A program made the translations under genes and the position numbers. Below the pieces are notes generated by a model. That model saw only the letters and a program-made list of their open reading frames with translations. It was not told where the DNA came from and ran no database searches. Shown here piece after piece: positions 41,514 to 50,938 of a DNA stretch of 64,000 bases; positions within the stretch are counted from its first letter, which is position 1; every line of letters starts with the position of its first letter. The stretch is from Clostridium zeae (lineage in GTDB: Bacteria > Bacillota > Clostridia > Clostridiales > Clostridiaceae): NCBI RefSeq assembly GCF_017312485.1, contig NZ_BMBA01000001.1, positions 1,564,396-1,628,395 of the forward strand. The letters run 5' to 3'.

Positions 41514-43415
41514 TTATAAGCGAAACTTATCTATTATTATATCTCCAAGTTCATCCATGTATACATGAACATCCCTTGAAGGCTCTTCTAGGACTATTTC
41601 TCTTTCTCCAATCGCAAAAATAGTATTGTGATATGCAATATCAGCATATATGTGCCCGATTTTCGAAACAGAAGCTTTTGTCTTAACTCCGCCAGTACTA
41701 CCAATAGTCTTACATCTTATTTCATTTTCAGCTTTCAAATATCCCCCTCTAGACACGCTGCCGCTTTGAGTAAAAATTATACTTCCACTGCATGTTAAAT
41801 GAGATATATATTGTCCTTTACCATTTAAGTATATACTTCCTGACGAACTTATTGTAGAATCTTGACAATAATTTATACTAATGTCAGCAGGGATATTAAC
41901 TTTCCCTTGAATATCTTTAATATACTCATCTGCTAATACCACTAACTTGTCCAACTCGCTAAAATGCTTAATTGTGGTTGGTCCAAGACCTATAAGCATT
42001 TGCTTTACTAACCTGCTTATATTTTTACCTTCTTCATCAGATTTAGAGAATAATCTGATTATGTTTAACGAATTAGTTGTTATACTCTTAAATTTGTTTT
42101 CAATTAGAACCTTAATTATTTCACCATCGCTTCTATCAACACCCAATAAATTATGTTCTTTAATCTCTAGTATTGTACTAGTCAGCTGTAACATTGAATT
42201 TTTTAAGTTTTGTAATTCATCTAATTGTTGTTGTATTAAGAAGTCTTTACCACCAGCTTCAATGGTTGATCCAATAATACTACCTTTTATTAAAGTTTGA
42301 TCGTTTGAAATAATATGAGAACCCTCTACAGAACCATCAATCGTTATAGATTTTCCAGCTTTTATAGTCATTCCTTGACTAACATTTGCTCCTATATGTA
42401 TATCACCAGTGAAATTAAGATTTCCTGAAGCTAGATTCACATCAGATGTTGCTTCGTATATCTTATTCACTGAAATAGTATTATTTTTAAAGTCCGGTCT
42501 TCCATCAGCTGTGGCGATTATATTACTACCATCAATTTTACATCCTTCGCCTGCATTCAATTGTAATTCTTTATACTTTTCAGGCTTTACAACCTTACCA
42601 CTTATATTTATTCCTGGCTTTCCCTCTGAACCTTTTACTAATGTAGCTATTAGTTCTCCTGATTGAACAGTAACTATCTGATTCATATTTCTAAAGTCAA
42701 TTGTCTCATCTTCAGACACTATTCTTTTTTGTTTATCTCTGAAAAGTATAGTCAATTGGTCGTGTACTGTATCTTTCACTTTTTTACCTTCTGCAACTAA
42801 GATTTCACCTTGTTCATCTCCGGTGCACAAAGATTTTAAGTTCTCTAAAATTATACCACTTACAATCCCTCTTTCAGATAAAACCTTTTTAATTTCAAGC
42901 TCATTAAACTTTGGAGGATATTCTTCGTAGTCAAGTTCTGTCTTTAAATTTAATACACTCACGCTTTCTGAATCACATAATTTATATACTCTTTTAGGAA
43001 TATATTTAACCGAAGCCATTGCAGTCATTTCGTCATCCGAAGTAACTATATTCATTTCTCTTTTTGCTTCTTGATTTATAATATCATACCTTATAGAATT
43101 ATTTTCGGTTATACTACAAAAATCTTCAACTTTTTTATTATCTATATATAGAATGACATTGTCACTTGTGAATACTTTTGCAGGTGATCCCTGTTCTAAA
43201 GGATTAGTAACTATAAAACTTCCGTTTTTCACAGCTACCTTTCCATCATGGTTTGGGGTATTATTCTTGGGTGAAACTCTAATTTTGTATTTTCTTCTAA
43301 GCATACCCTTTTTCTCAATCACTTCATAATCAAAATCTTCTGCAGATATATTAAGTTCCGCTTCTGCTAATTTGATACATTCTTCAATAGTTAATGCTTC
43401 ATATACATATTCCAT
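41514..43415 (-). CDS. FapA/DUF342 family protein with Jag-N-like domain
   Basis: 633-aa protein. Residues 1-50 (YEALTIEECIKLAEAELNIS, YEVIEKKGMLRRKYKIRV) resemble the Jag N-terminal domain. From about 200 it is a DUF342/FapA beta-helix, with many short strands and turns such as NLASGNLNFTGDIHIGANVS and IKAGKSITIDGSVEGSHI. A coiled-coil insertion lies around 400-490. FapA-type proteins are polar or membrane-associated scaffolds in other bacteria. First gene of the chemotaxis operon, so a role in placing flagella or signalling arrays is possible but unproven. Confidence 0.82.
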   Translation of the reverse strand: MEYVYEALTIEECIKLAEAELNISAEDFDYEVIEKKGMLRRKYKIRVSPKNNTPNHDGKVAVKNGSFIVTNPLEQGSPAKVFTSDNVILYIDNKKVEDFCSITENNSIRYDIINQEAKREMNIVTSDDEMTAMASVKYIPKRVYKLCDSESVSVLNLKTELDYEEYPPKFNELEIKKVLSERGIVSGIILENLKSLCTGDEQGEILVAEGKKVKDTVHDQLTILFRDKQKRIVSEDETIDFRNMNQIVTVQSGELIATLVKGSEGKPGINISGKVVKPEKYKELQLNAGEGCKIDGSNIIATADGRPDFKNNTISVNKIYEATSDVNLASGNLNFTGDIHIGANVSQGMTIKAGKSITIDGSVEGSHIISNDQTLIKGSIIGSTIEAGGKDFLIQQQLDELQNLKNSMLQLTSTILEIKEHNLLGVDRSDGEIIKVLIENKFKSITTNSLNIIRLFSKSDEEGKNISRLVKQMLIGLGPTTIKHFSELDKLVVLADEYIKDIQGKVNIPADISINYCQDSTISSSGSIYLNGKGQYISHLTCSGSIIFTQSGSVSRGGYLKAENEIRCKTIGSTGGVKTKASVSKIGHIYADIAYHNTIFAIGEREIVLEEPSRDVHVYMDELGDIIIDKFRL

Positions 43416-43452
43416 AATTACTCACACCCCCCAAGAGTCATTTACTGCTTTT

Positions 43453-43461
43453 AGTATACCA
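43453..43461 (-). promoter_or_regulatory. Extended -10 promoter of the chemotaxis operon
   Basis: Minus strand TGG-TATACT (43461-43453), a TGn extended -10 with no good -35. Predicted start about 30 nt before the fapA-like start, whose ribosome site is a G6 run (43427-43432). Confidence 0.55.
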
Positions 43462-43517
43462 TATTAAGGTTTAATTGTAATTTAAATTTTAATGTGAATT
43501 ATAATTTCATTCAAATA

Positions 43518-44342
43518 TTATTTAGCAGATTTAATATATTCATCAATTTTTTTATTATATAATCTTATTAGTTCTAAAATCACTGTGTTCTTTGGCGAAT
43601 TTAAAGTTATTTTATCAACATTCGCAATAGGAAGAATCTTAGGAGATGTACCTGTTATAAACATACCATCTAAGGTTCCAATATCTTTGTAAGATATCTT
43701 TTCTTTCTTTATTGATATATTATTATCTTTACATATATCTATGATAGAACCTCTTGTAACCCCCGGAAGAACATCTTCCAATGGCGATGTTAATATCTCA
43801 TCTTCTCTTACCATAAATATATTAGATTTACTACCTTCTGTTATAAAACCATTTCTATCTACTAAAATAGCTTCGTAGCAATTTTTTTCTTTTATTTGCT
43901 CATTTACTAATGTTCTGAAATCTGTATTCACTATTTTTGCATTAGGATTTTCTCTTTCACCAAAGAACAGTGTAGTATTTACACCATTTTCGTATTGGTC
44001 ATTTGTAGGATATGAATGTTTAACAAAGTATACTAAAAGATTTCTATCATCGCTTTCTGAATCCATTAATAATTTTATATTTCCTTCAAATACATTAACT
44101 TCTTTTATTAGAGTTTCAATTTGTTCCTTTATTTCCTCCTTATCATACTTGATCTCTTTATTTATTAAAGAGAATGAATTATTCATCCTTTCTAGATGCT
44201 TTTCTAAAAAAAGAGGTACTCCATCTATTACTCTTATAACTTCATACACTATTCCTTTTCTTCTTAGTATATTATCGTCAAATTTTTCTTTAACTCTAGA
44301 TGTACCATTTAAAATAAATTTATTTGAATAACATTCACTCAT
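43518..44342 (-). CDS. Class IV PLP-dependent aminotransferase family protein
   Basis: 274-aa enzyme of the branched-chain aminotransferase / D-amino-acid aminotransferase / aminodeoxychorismate lyase fold. Supporting segments are VYEVIRVIDGVPLFLEKHLE at the N-terminus, YEAILVDRNGFITEGSKSNIF with the family SN motif, and LPGVTRGSIIDI. The exact substrate cannot be told from sequence; D-alanine aminotransferase and PabC-type lyase are both possible. A 14-bp imperfect inverted repeat lies in its leader (44381-44394 and 44418-44431). Confidence 0.85.
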   Translation of the reverse strand: MSECYSNKFILNGTSRVKEKFDDNILRRKGIVYEVIRVIDGVPLFLEKHLERMNNSFSLINKEIKYDKEEIKEQIETLIKEVNVFEGNIKLLMDSESDDRNLLVYFVKHSYPTNDQYENGVNTTLFFGERENPNAKIVNTDFRTLVNEQIKEKNCYEAILVDRNGFITEGSKSNIFMVREDEILTSPLEDVLPGVTRGSIIDICKDNNISIKKEKISYKDIGTLDGMFITGTSPKILPIANVDKITLNSPKNTVILELIRLYNKKIDEYIKSAK

Positions 44343-44554
44343 TTTTATCCCCTCAATTCACAATTTTATTAATTTGCATTGATGTATCACTTCACAATTA
44401 AATTTATATTTTCATATTGAAGTGATATATCTTTATCTACTTTATATTATATATTAATTAATAAATACCATACAATTATGTGATTAAATAATTGTATACA
44501 ATTTTAAAATCATCAATTAAATTTAAAATGAAGTTTAATTTATTAAAGAATAAA

Positions 44555-44580
44555 AAAAAGGCGGTATAAACCGCCTTCTT
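44555..44580 (-). terminator. Terminator of the DUF1292 gene
   Basis: GGCGGT (44560-44565) and ACCGCC (44570-44575) form a tight hairpin, extended by A-T pairs, followed on the minus strand by eight T. Confidence 0.92.
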
Positions 44581-44583
44581 CAA

Positions 44584-44958
44584 CTATTGAGCTAATTCAG
44601 ACTCATAGTACTTTGTAACTTCTTCAAATTCTTCATCATCAGGTATTGAAAGTTCTCCTTCTTCACCCTCTGATTTAAATAAGTATACTGATCCATCATT
44701 AGGGTTTTGAACTAAAACATATTCTTTTTCTTTATATTCAAAAGCATCTATAACTTCACAACTTACTACATTGCCGTTTTCATCTTCTAAATCTACAACG
44801 AAACTTTCATGATCATGATCATGGTCATGGCCACATCCGCAATCGTCATCTCCACAACCTTCGTCGCCACAGCCACATGTATTTTCTTCTTTTAATTCTA
44901 AACCATTATCTTCGCAGCCACAGCCACATCCGCAAGTATCTTTTTCTTTATCTGACAT
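44584..44958 (-). CDS. DUF1292 protein with Cys/His-rich N-terminus
   Basis: About 124 aa. The C-terminal part (HESFVVDLEDENGNVVSCEV, YKEKEYVLVQNPNDGSVYLF) is a DUF1292 domain of unknown function common in Firmicutes. The N-terminal 55 residues hold about a dozen cysteines in CGC/CGCG patterns plus an HDHDHDH run, which suggests metal binding. The ATG at 44958 lies 34 nt from the only good ribosome site (AAAGGAGGT); an 8-bp hairpin between them would reduce this to about 9 nt. An in-frame TTG at 44973 is the alternative start. Confidence 0.85.
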   Translation of the reverse strand: MSDKEKDTCGCGCGCEDNGLELKEENTCGCGDEGCGDDDCGCGHDHDHDHESFVVDLEDENGNVVSCEVIDAFEYKEKEYVLVQNPNDGSVYLFKSEGEEGELSIPDDEEFEEVTKYYESELAQ

Positions 44959-44964
44959 ATGTGA

Positions 44965-45002
44965 TTCACACAATCTAAATGATGTGTGAAATTCACCTCC
45001 TT
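44965..45002 (-). promoter_or_regulatory. Shine-Dalgarno site separated from start codon by a hairpin
   Basis: Minus strand AAAGGAGGTGAA (about 44991-45003) precedes arms TTCACACA (44990-44983) and TGTGTGAA (44972-44965) with a 10-nt loop. Removing the hairpin places the site 9 nt from the ATG. The rest of the gap up to 45262 has no recognised element. Confidence 0.6.
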
Positions 45003-45254
45003 TAATAAAATAGTATGTTTTAATTTTACCCTAATATTAGGATTAATAAAAGCTTTTTTTATTCTTTAATAAATATTATTACTTTTAATAAGACTTTAGA
45101 CATAGAAAATTAGTGTATATATCTATTATTTTTTATAACAACTTCTACTATAGAAAATACTTTTATATTATCTAACTTCCAACCTTCATATTATGATAAA
45201 TTTTTATCCTTATAATGCATAATTTCATAATTTTTTTACAAAAGTTCTATGCAT

Positions 45255-45303
45255 CATACTTTTCAAAAAACAAGGGAACTAGCAGAGCTAGTTCCCTTAT
45301 CAT
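45255..45303 (-). terminator. Terminator of the pyruvate:ferredoxin oxidoreductase gene
   Basis: Minus strand GGGAACTAGC/GCTAGTTCCC hairpin followed by TTGTTTTTTG, just after the stop codon. Confidence 0.93.
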
Positions 45304-45310
45304 CATTCAA

Positions 45311-48300
45311 CTATTCTTGAGTAGCAAGTCTCTTATAGTTTTCTAATCTTTCCATAGCATCTTCATAAGTCTTTTCAAATAAAGCATCTGCAGCTTCTGG
45401 GAATGCCTTAGCAAGTGAAGCATATCTTACTTCGCCCATTAAAAATGCCTTGAAGTCAGCAGTTGGTTCTTTAGAATCAAGTGAGAATGACTTCTTACCT
45501 TGTTCCTTAAGAGTTGGGTTGTATCTGTACATAGCCCAGTATCCTGACTCAACAGCTTTCTTAGCTTCTAATTGGCTGTTACCCATACCAGCTTTTAATC
45601 CATGGTTTATACATGGAGCATAAGCTATTATTAATGATGGACCTGGATAAGCTTCAGCTTCAGCTATAGCTTTAAGAGTTTGGTTCTTATCTGCACCCAT
45701 TGAAATCTGAGCAACATATACATAACCATAGCTCATAGCCATCATTCCAAGATCTTTCTTCTTAGTTCTCTTACCGCTAGCAGCAAACTTAGCTATAGCA
45801 GCAGTTGGAGTTGACTTAGATGATTGACCACCTGTATTTGAGTAAACTTCTGTATCAAATACAAGAACATTTATATCTTCTCCTGATGCAAGAACGTGAT
45901 CTAATCCACCGAAACCGATGTCGTAAGCCCAACCGTCTCCACCGAAGATCCATTGTGATCTCTTAACTAAGAAATCTTTTTCGTTTAATATTTCTTTTGC
46001 TATTTCAGCAGTTTCAGTTTCTAAAGCAGCTATAACTCTGTCAGCTCTATCTCTAGTACCTTCACCGTTGTTTATATTTTCTAACCAATCACCTAAAACA
46101 GCCTTAGTTGTTTCGCTTAAATCAGCTTCTAAAGCAGATTTAACTGTTACAGCTAATCTTTCTCTTATAGCAGCAACTCCAAGGTACATACCCATTCCAA
46201 ACTCAGCATTATCTTCAAATAATGAGTTTGCCCATGCTGGACCATGTCCTAGATGGTTCTTAGTGTATGGTGTTGAAGGAGCAGATCCTCCCCAAATTGA
46301 TGAACATCCAGTAGCATTAGCTACCATCATTCTATCACCGTATAATTGAGTTACAAGCTTAGCGTATGGAGTTTCTCCACAACCAGCACAAGCACCTGAG
46401 AACTCAAGTAATGGTTGTTCAAATTGGCTTCCTTTTAATGTTGTCTTGCTCATAGGGTTAGCTTTTGGAGCAACAGCTTCAGTAGCATATTCCCAAGCTG
46501 GAATTTCAACATGTTGTGAAGCTTGTGGCTTCATTATTAAAGCTTTTTCTGGAGCTGGACAAACTTGAGCACAGTTTCCGCATCCTGAACAGTCAAGTGG
46601 GCTTATTGCCATTGTGAATGACATAGGTTCAGCAGTCTTTAATGCTTTAGCTGCTACTATCTTCATTCCTTCTGGAGCATTGTTCTTTTCTGTTTCGCTT
46701 AATAAGAATGGTCTGATTACAGCATGTGGACATACATATGAACATTGGTTACATTGTATACACTTATCTGCTTGCCATTCTGGTACGTTTATAGCAATAC
46801 CTCTCTTTTCGTAAGCAGCTGTACCATTTTCGAAAGTTCCGTCTTCCATTCCACCTAAGAATGCTGATACTGGAAGTGAATCTCCTTCTTGTCTGTTCAT
46901 TGGTTCAACTATCTTAGTTACGAATTCTGGTTTAACCTTAGCATCAACAACTTCTGCATCAACTGCATCAGCCCAGCTTGCAGGTACTTCTATAGCAACA
47001 ACTGAATCAACACCCTTATCTATAGCAGCATTGTTCATATCAACAACGTTTTGTCCCTTCTTACCATATGAAGAAACAACAGCGTCCTTTAAGTATTTAA
47101 TAGCATCTTCTACTGGAATTATGTCAGCTAACTTGAAGAATGCAGATTGCATTATCATGTTTATTCTTCCACCAAGACCAATTTCTTGAGCTATCTTAAC
47201 AGCATTTAAAGTGTAGAACTTAATGTTGTTTTTAGCGATATATCTCTTATAGCTTGCTGGTAAATTTGCTTCTACTTCTTCTGGTGTCCAGATAGAGTTA
47301 AGTAAGAATGATCCATTCTTCTTTAATCCATCTAATACGTTGTATTTGTATACATATGATTGGTTATGACAAGCAACGAAATCAGCTTTATTTATTAAGT
47401 AAGGTGATTTTATAGCTTTCTTACCAAATCTTAAATGAGATACAGTTATACCACCAGATTTCTTTGAATCATATGCAAAGTAACCTTGAGCATACATATC
47501 AGTATGGTCTCCGATTATCTTTATAGCACTCTTGTTAGCACCAACAGTACCGTCTGATCCAAGTCCCCAGAACTTACATGCTTTAGTTCCTTCTGGAGTT
47601 GTATCTATATCAGCAGTTATAGCATCTAATGATGTATTAGTAACATCATCAACTATAGCAACTGTGAATCCATCTTTAGGCTCATCCTTAAGTAAGTTTT
47701 CATAAACTGAAACTATGTGAGCTGGAACTGTATCCTTTGAACCTAAACCATATCTTCCACCAACTACAACTGGAGCATTTTCTTTTCCGTAGAAAGCATT
47801 CTTAACTTCTAAGAATAATGGTTCAGCAGCTGATCCTGGTTCTTTAGTTCTGTCTAAAACAGCTATTCTCTTAACAGTTGCAGGTATAACCTTTAACATT
47901 CTTTCAACTGAGAATGGTCTGAATAATCTTACCTTTACAAGACCAACTTTGTTTCCATTTGCATTTAAGTAATCTATAGTTTCTTCTATAAGGTCAGTAA
48001 CTGAACCCATAGCAACTATAACTCTATCAGCATCTGGAGCTCCATAGTAGTCAAATGTGTGATATTCTCTACCAGTTAATTTAGTTATTTCAGCCATATA
48101 GCCTTCAACTATTTCTGGTATAACATCATAATATTTATTAACAACTTCTCTTTCTTGGAAGTATACATCAGGGTTTTGAGCTGTACCTCTTGTAACTGGA
48201 TGATCAGGATTTAAAGCTCTTCTTCTGAACGCTTCTACTGCATCAGTATCAAGAAGTTTAGCTAATTCATCATACTCTAAAACTTCTATCTTTTGTATTT

Positions 48301-48838
48301 CATGTGATGTTCTGAATCCATCGAAGAAATTAACAAATGGTATTCTTGATTTTATAGCTGTAAGGTGAGCAACTGCTGATAAATCCATAACTTCTTGTAC
48401 AGAACCTTCAGCTAACATTGCAAAACCAGTTTGTCTTGCAGCCATAACATCTTGATGGTCACCGAATATATTTAATGAATTTGCAGCTAATGCTCTAGCT
48501 GAAACATGGAATACTCCTGGTAGTAATTCACCAGCAATTTTGTACATATTTGGGATCATTAATAGTAAACCTTGAGAAGCTGTAAAAGTTGTAGTTAAAG
48601 CTCCTGCTTGTAATGAACCGTGAACTGCACCAGCTGCACCAGCTTCTGATTGCATTTCCATTACCTTTACCTTTTGTCCAAATATGTTCTTTCTTCCTTG
48701 AGCAACCCATTCATCAACATGTTCAGCCATTGGTGATGATGGTGTTATTGGGTATATAGCTGCTACGTCTGTAAATGCGTATGCGATATGTGCAGCAGCA
48801 GTATTACCATCCATAGTTTTCATTTTTCTAATTGCCAT
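45311..48838 (-). CDS. nifJ: Pyruvate:ferredoxin oxidoreductase
   Basis: Oxidises pyruvate to acetyl-CoA and CO2 while reducing ferredoxin or flavodoxin, central to clostridial energy metabolism. The 1175-aa single-chain homodimeric form has an N-terminal domain (DVAAIYPITPSSPMAEHVDE), gamma domain, an 8Fe ferredoxin-like insert (CIQCNQCSYVCPHA and CSGCGNCAQVCP) and a TPP domain with GDGWAYDIGFGGLDH and TEVYSNTGGQSSKSTP. A single cysteine near the TPP cluster (ACAGCGETPYAKL) ligates the proximal cluster. The codon use suggests high expression. A flavodoxin gene lies directly upstream. Confidence 0.97.
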   Translation of the reverse strand: MAIRKMKTMDGNTAAAHIAYAFTDVAAIYPITPSSPMAEHVDEWVAQGRKNIFGQKVKVMEMQSEAGAAGAVHGSLQAGALTTTFTASQGLLLMIPNMYKIAGELLPGVFHVSARALAANSLNIFGDHQDVMAARQTGFAMLAEGSVQEVMDLSAVAHLTAIKSRIPFVNFFDGFRTSHEIQKIEVLEYDELAKLLDTDAVEAFRRRALNPDHPVTRGTAQNPDVYFQEREVVNKYYDVIPEIVEGYMAEITKLTGREYHTFDYYGAPDADRVIVAMGSVTDLIEETIDYLNANGNKVGLVKVRLFRPFSVERMLKVIPATVKRIAVLDRTKEPGSAAEPLFLEVKNAFYGKENAPVVVGGRYGLGSKDTVPAHIVSVYENLLKDEPKDGFTVAIVDDVTNTSLDAITADIDTTPEGTKACKFWGLGSDGTVGANKSAIKIIGDHTDMYAQGYFAYDSKKSGGITVSHLRFGKKAIKSPYLINKADFVACHNQSYVYKYNVLDGLKKNGSFLLNSIWTPEEVEANLPASYKRYIAKNNIKFYTLNAVKIAQEIGLGGRINMIMQSAFFKLADIIPVEDAIKYLKDAVVSSYGKKGQNVVDMNNAAIDKGVDSVVAIEVPASWADAVDAEVVDAKVKPEFVTKIVEPMNRQEGDSLPVSAFLGGMEDGTFENGTAAYEKRGIAINVPEWQADKCIQCNQCSYVCPHAVIRPFLLSETEKNNAPEGMKIVAAKALKTAEPMSFTMAISPLDCSGCGNCAQVCPAPEKALIMKPQASQHVEIPAWEYATEAVAPKANPMSKTTLKGSQFEQPLLEFSGACAGCGETPYAKLVTQLYGDRMMVANATGCSSIWGGSAPSTPYTKNHLGHGPAWANSLFEDNAEFGMGMYLGVAAIRERLAVTVKSALEADLSETTKAVLGDWLENINNGEGTRDRADRVIAALETETAEIAKEILNEKDFLVKRSQWIFGGDGWAYDIGFGGLDHVLASGEDINVLVFDTEVYSNTGGQSSKSTPTAAIAKFAASGKRTKKKDLGMMAMSYGYVYVAQISMGADKNQTLKAIAEAEAYPGPSLIIAYAPCINHGLKAGMGNSQLEAKKAVESGYWAMYRYNPTLKEQGKKSFSLDSKEPTADFKAFLMGEVRYASLAKAFPEAADALFEKTYEDAMERLENYKRLATQE

Positions 48839-48959
48839 CGAGTTGACCCCTCTTTCTTATATTGTTTTGATAATTGTTTTGTATGATGAGTTATTCTAAA
48901 ATAATAAATATTTTAGAAAAATAAGATTGACTGTTATTTTTGATTATTTACTGAGAGTT

Positions 48960-49385
48960 CTATCTCGCAAGTTCTTTTCCTAGTTCTCTAGCTTTTCTAA
49001 GTTGTTCTTCACTAGGTGATTCTTTAACTGCAAGAATATCAACTACATTAAAACCATAATCCTTCATTCTATCAGACCAATCGATTATGAATTGTCCTTC
49101 ATCCCAGCCGTATGATCCAAAAAGAATTAGTTTTTTGCCATTGTTAGGCAGTAACTTAAATTGGTTTATGTAAGGTTCCATCTCTTGTTGTTCTATTCTA
49201 TTATTGTCCATTGATGGACTTCCAAAAGCAACTGAATCGGCATTCATAACATCATCAACAGTAGCATCAGTTACATGTTTAATCATAACCTCTGCGCCAT
49301 TTTCTTTGGCACTTGCTGCTATTGCATCTGCTAAAACTTCAACGTTTCCCCCGTTGCTCCAGTAAATTATTGATACTTTCTTCAT
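48960..49385 (-). CDS. Flavodoxin
   Basis: 141-aa FMN electron carrier that can replace ferredoxin. The fold is clear: VSIIYWSNGGNVEVLADAIA, VAFGSPSMDNNRIEQQEMEP, LILFGSYGWDEGQFIIDWSD. The FMN phosphate loop reads SNGGNVE rather than the common (S/T)GTGNTE, but stays Gly/Asn-rich. It lies upstream of the PFOR gene, a natural electron donor. A perfect Rex-type operator lies 20 bp before the start. Confidence 0.92.
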   Translation of the reverse strand: MKKVSIIYWSNGGNVEVLADAIAASAKENGAEVMIKHVTDATVDDVMNADSVAFGSPSMDNNRIEQQEMEPYINQFKLLPNNGKKLILFGSYGWDEGQFIIDWSDRMKDYGFNVVDILAVKESPSEEQLRKARELGKELAR

Positions 49386-49405
49386 CGTAACAGCACCTCA
49401 TTCGC

Positions 49406-49423
49406 TTGTTAAATTCTTAACAA
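49406..49423. promoter_or_regulatory. Rex operator before the flavodoxin gene
   Basis: TTGTTAA-ATTC-TTAACAA is an exact palindrome matching the redox regulator Rex consensus TTGTTAA-N4-TTAACAA. It sits between the promoter below and the flavodoxin start. Confidence 0.8.
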
Positions 49424-49463
49424 CTTGTTGTGGCTACAAATTCTGCCCTTTGTCCACATAAAT

Positions 49464-49491
49464 ATTATACAGTATGGAAATTATTTTTCAA
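49464..49491 (-). promoter_or_regulatory. Sigma-A promoter of the flavodoxin gene
   Basis: Minus strand TTGAAA (49486-49491), 16-nt spacer, TATAAT (49464-49469). The Rex box lies about 35-50 nt downstream of the predicted start, suggesting a roadblock mode. Confidence 0.7.
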
Positions 49492-49656
49492 GTTTCATAT
49501 TTTAATATATTCCGTAAATTTATTCTTGCAGAGCACAAACCGGTATAATACCGCCTATTTTCATTACAAAACCCCTTATTTCCTTGTTATTGCTAATTAT
49601 TCTATTTTATCGGACTATTTTTTAAATTTTCTCTCAATTCCGCATTTTTGGAGAAA

Positions 49657-50739
49657 TTATTTTTTCTCTCTAACGCAATTCATTATTACCTCAACTATAT
49701 TAGCTACTCCATCCTTACCTTTGCTCTCACGCATATTGGTTATATATTTATTTCTGTCACTTTTTAATATCTCCAGTTGCTCTAAAAGTCTTTCTTTTGT
49801 TAGCTCTTCATCCTCTATAACAAGACTAAATCCGCTATTTTTAAATGACTTCGCATTTAAAACCTGATCCCCTCTGCTAACCTTTGCTGATAATGGAATG
49901 AGAATATTAGGTTTCTTTAAAGCTAGTATTTCAAATATTACATTTGCCCCTGCTCTTGAAATAATATAATCTGCAGCATTCATTAAATCTGGCAATTCTT
50001 CTGACACATACTCAAATTGAACATACCCTTTTATATCCTTGCAAGATGAATCAGAATTTCCTTTTCCGCATATATGAATTATATTATATTTTCCTACCAA
50101 ATCATTTAATGAGCTTCTTACAGTTTCATTTATTACTTTTGATCCAAGACTTCCACCTATAACAAATAGTACTGGTTTATTATCATTAAATCCGCATAAT
50201 TTTTTCCCTTTAATAGCACTGCCTTCAAATAATTCTTTTCTTATAGGCGTGCCTGTATAAACACCTTTGTCATCTTTTATATATTTTAAACTTTCTGAAA
50301 AAGTTACACAGAGCTTATTACAAAATGGTGCTGCAAGCTTATTAGCAAGCCCAGGAGTTATATCTGATTCATGAGTCACCACTGGTACTTTTTTAATTGA
50401 TGCTGCTATAACAACAGGAACAGTAACAAATCCTCCCTTGGAGAATACTATATCCGGCTTTTCTTTTGTTATTATTTTATAAGCCTCTACCATTCCTTTT
50501 ACGACCTTAAACGGATCCGAGAAATTTTTCACATCAAAATATCTCCTAAGCTTACCACTAGATATACCAAAGTACTCCATATTAGAGGAATTTTTTATTA
50601 TATCTTTCTCTATGCCATCTTTACTTCCTATGTATTTTATATCAAAGTTTTCTTTCATCAGCTCAGGTACTAGCGCAAGGTTAGGAGTTACATGTCCTGC
50701 AGTTCCTCCACCAGTCATAATTATTTTATATTTTTTCAA
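49657..50739 (-). CDS. murG: MurG N-acetylglucosaminyltransferase
   Basis: Adds GlcNAc to lipid I to make lipid II in peptidoglycan synthesis, at the inner face of the membrane. About 360 aa with the GT-B motifs [11 protein letters not shown] at the N-terminus, [21 protein letters not shown], and the C-terminal UDP-binding [10 protein letters not shown] plus [23 protein letters not shown] at 50739 suits the AAGGGG site; ATG at 50748 is closer to it and would add three residues. It stands alone, away from a cell-division cluster, which is common in clostridia. Confidence 0.94.
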   Translation of the reverse strand: MKKYKIIMTGGGTAGHVTPNLALVPELMKENFDIKYIGSKDGIEKDIIKNSSNMEYFGISSGKLRRYFDVKNFSDPFKVVKGMVEAYKIITKEKPDIVFSKGGFVTVPVVIAASIKKVPVVTHESDITPGLANKLAAPFCNKLCVTFSESLKYIKDDKGVYTGTPIRKELFEGSAIKGKKLCGFNDNKPVLFVIGGSLGSKVINETVRSSLNDLVGKYNIIHICGKGNSDSSCKDIKGYVQFEYVSEELPDLMNAADYIISRAGANVIFEILALKKPNILIPLSAKVSRGDQVLNAKSFKNSGFSLVIEDEELTKERLLEQLEILKSDRNKYITNMRESKGKDGVANIVEVIMNCVREKK

Positions 50740-50938
50740 AAAAATCATCCCCTTAAATTTTTCCCTAATTGAATTATAGCCATCTATATTATATTAAAAT
50801 CAACTAAAAAGATGAACTAGATTTTTTAATATAAATTTAATGACTATTATTCCATCAATCCTATATTATCAATTTATTGCTTTAAGGACAAAATATTATC
50901 GTATGATTAATAAATTAATTAGATAGGAGGTATATTAT

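Noticed and set aside
41947-42300. Antisense reading frames over flagellar and housekeeping genes
   Set aside because: This and many similar frames run opposite to well-recognised genes, have no ribosome sites or recognisable products, and follow from codon bias.
44381-44431. Imperfect 14-bp inverted repeat before the aminotransferase gene
   Set aside because: The loop of 23 nt is AT-rich, there is no U-tract and no known operator match; too weak to claim function.
45029-45040. CCTAATATTAGG palindrome upstream of the DUF1292 gene
   Set aside because: Only 12 bp, no known matching regulator, and not placed against a convincing promoter.
48895-48917. TCTAAAATA/TATTTTAGA palindrome before the PFOR gene
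   Set aside because: It contains only one G-C pair per arm and matches no regulator consensus I know; could be chance in AT-rich DNA.
50870-50938. Forespore sigma-G promoter for the spore protein gene
   Set aside because: Expected on biological grounds, but no -35/-10 pair with acceptable spacing could be picked out.
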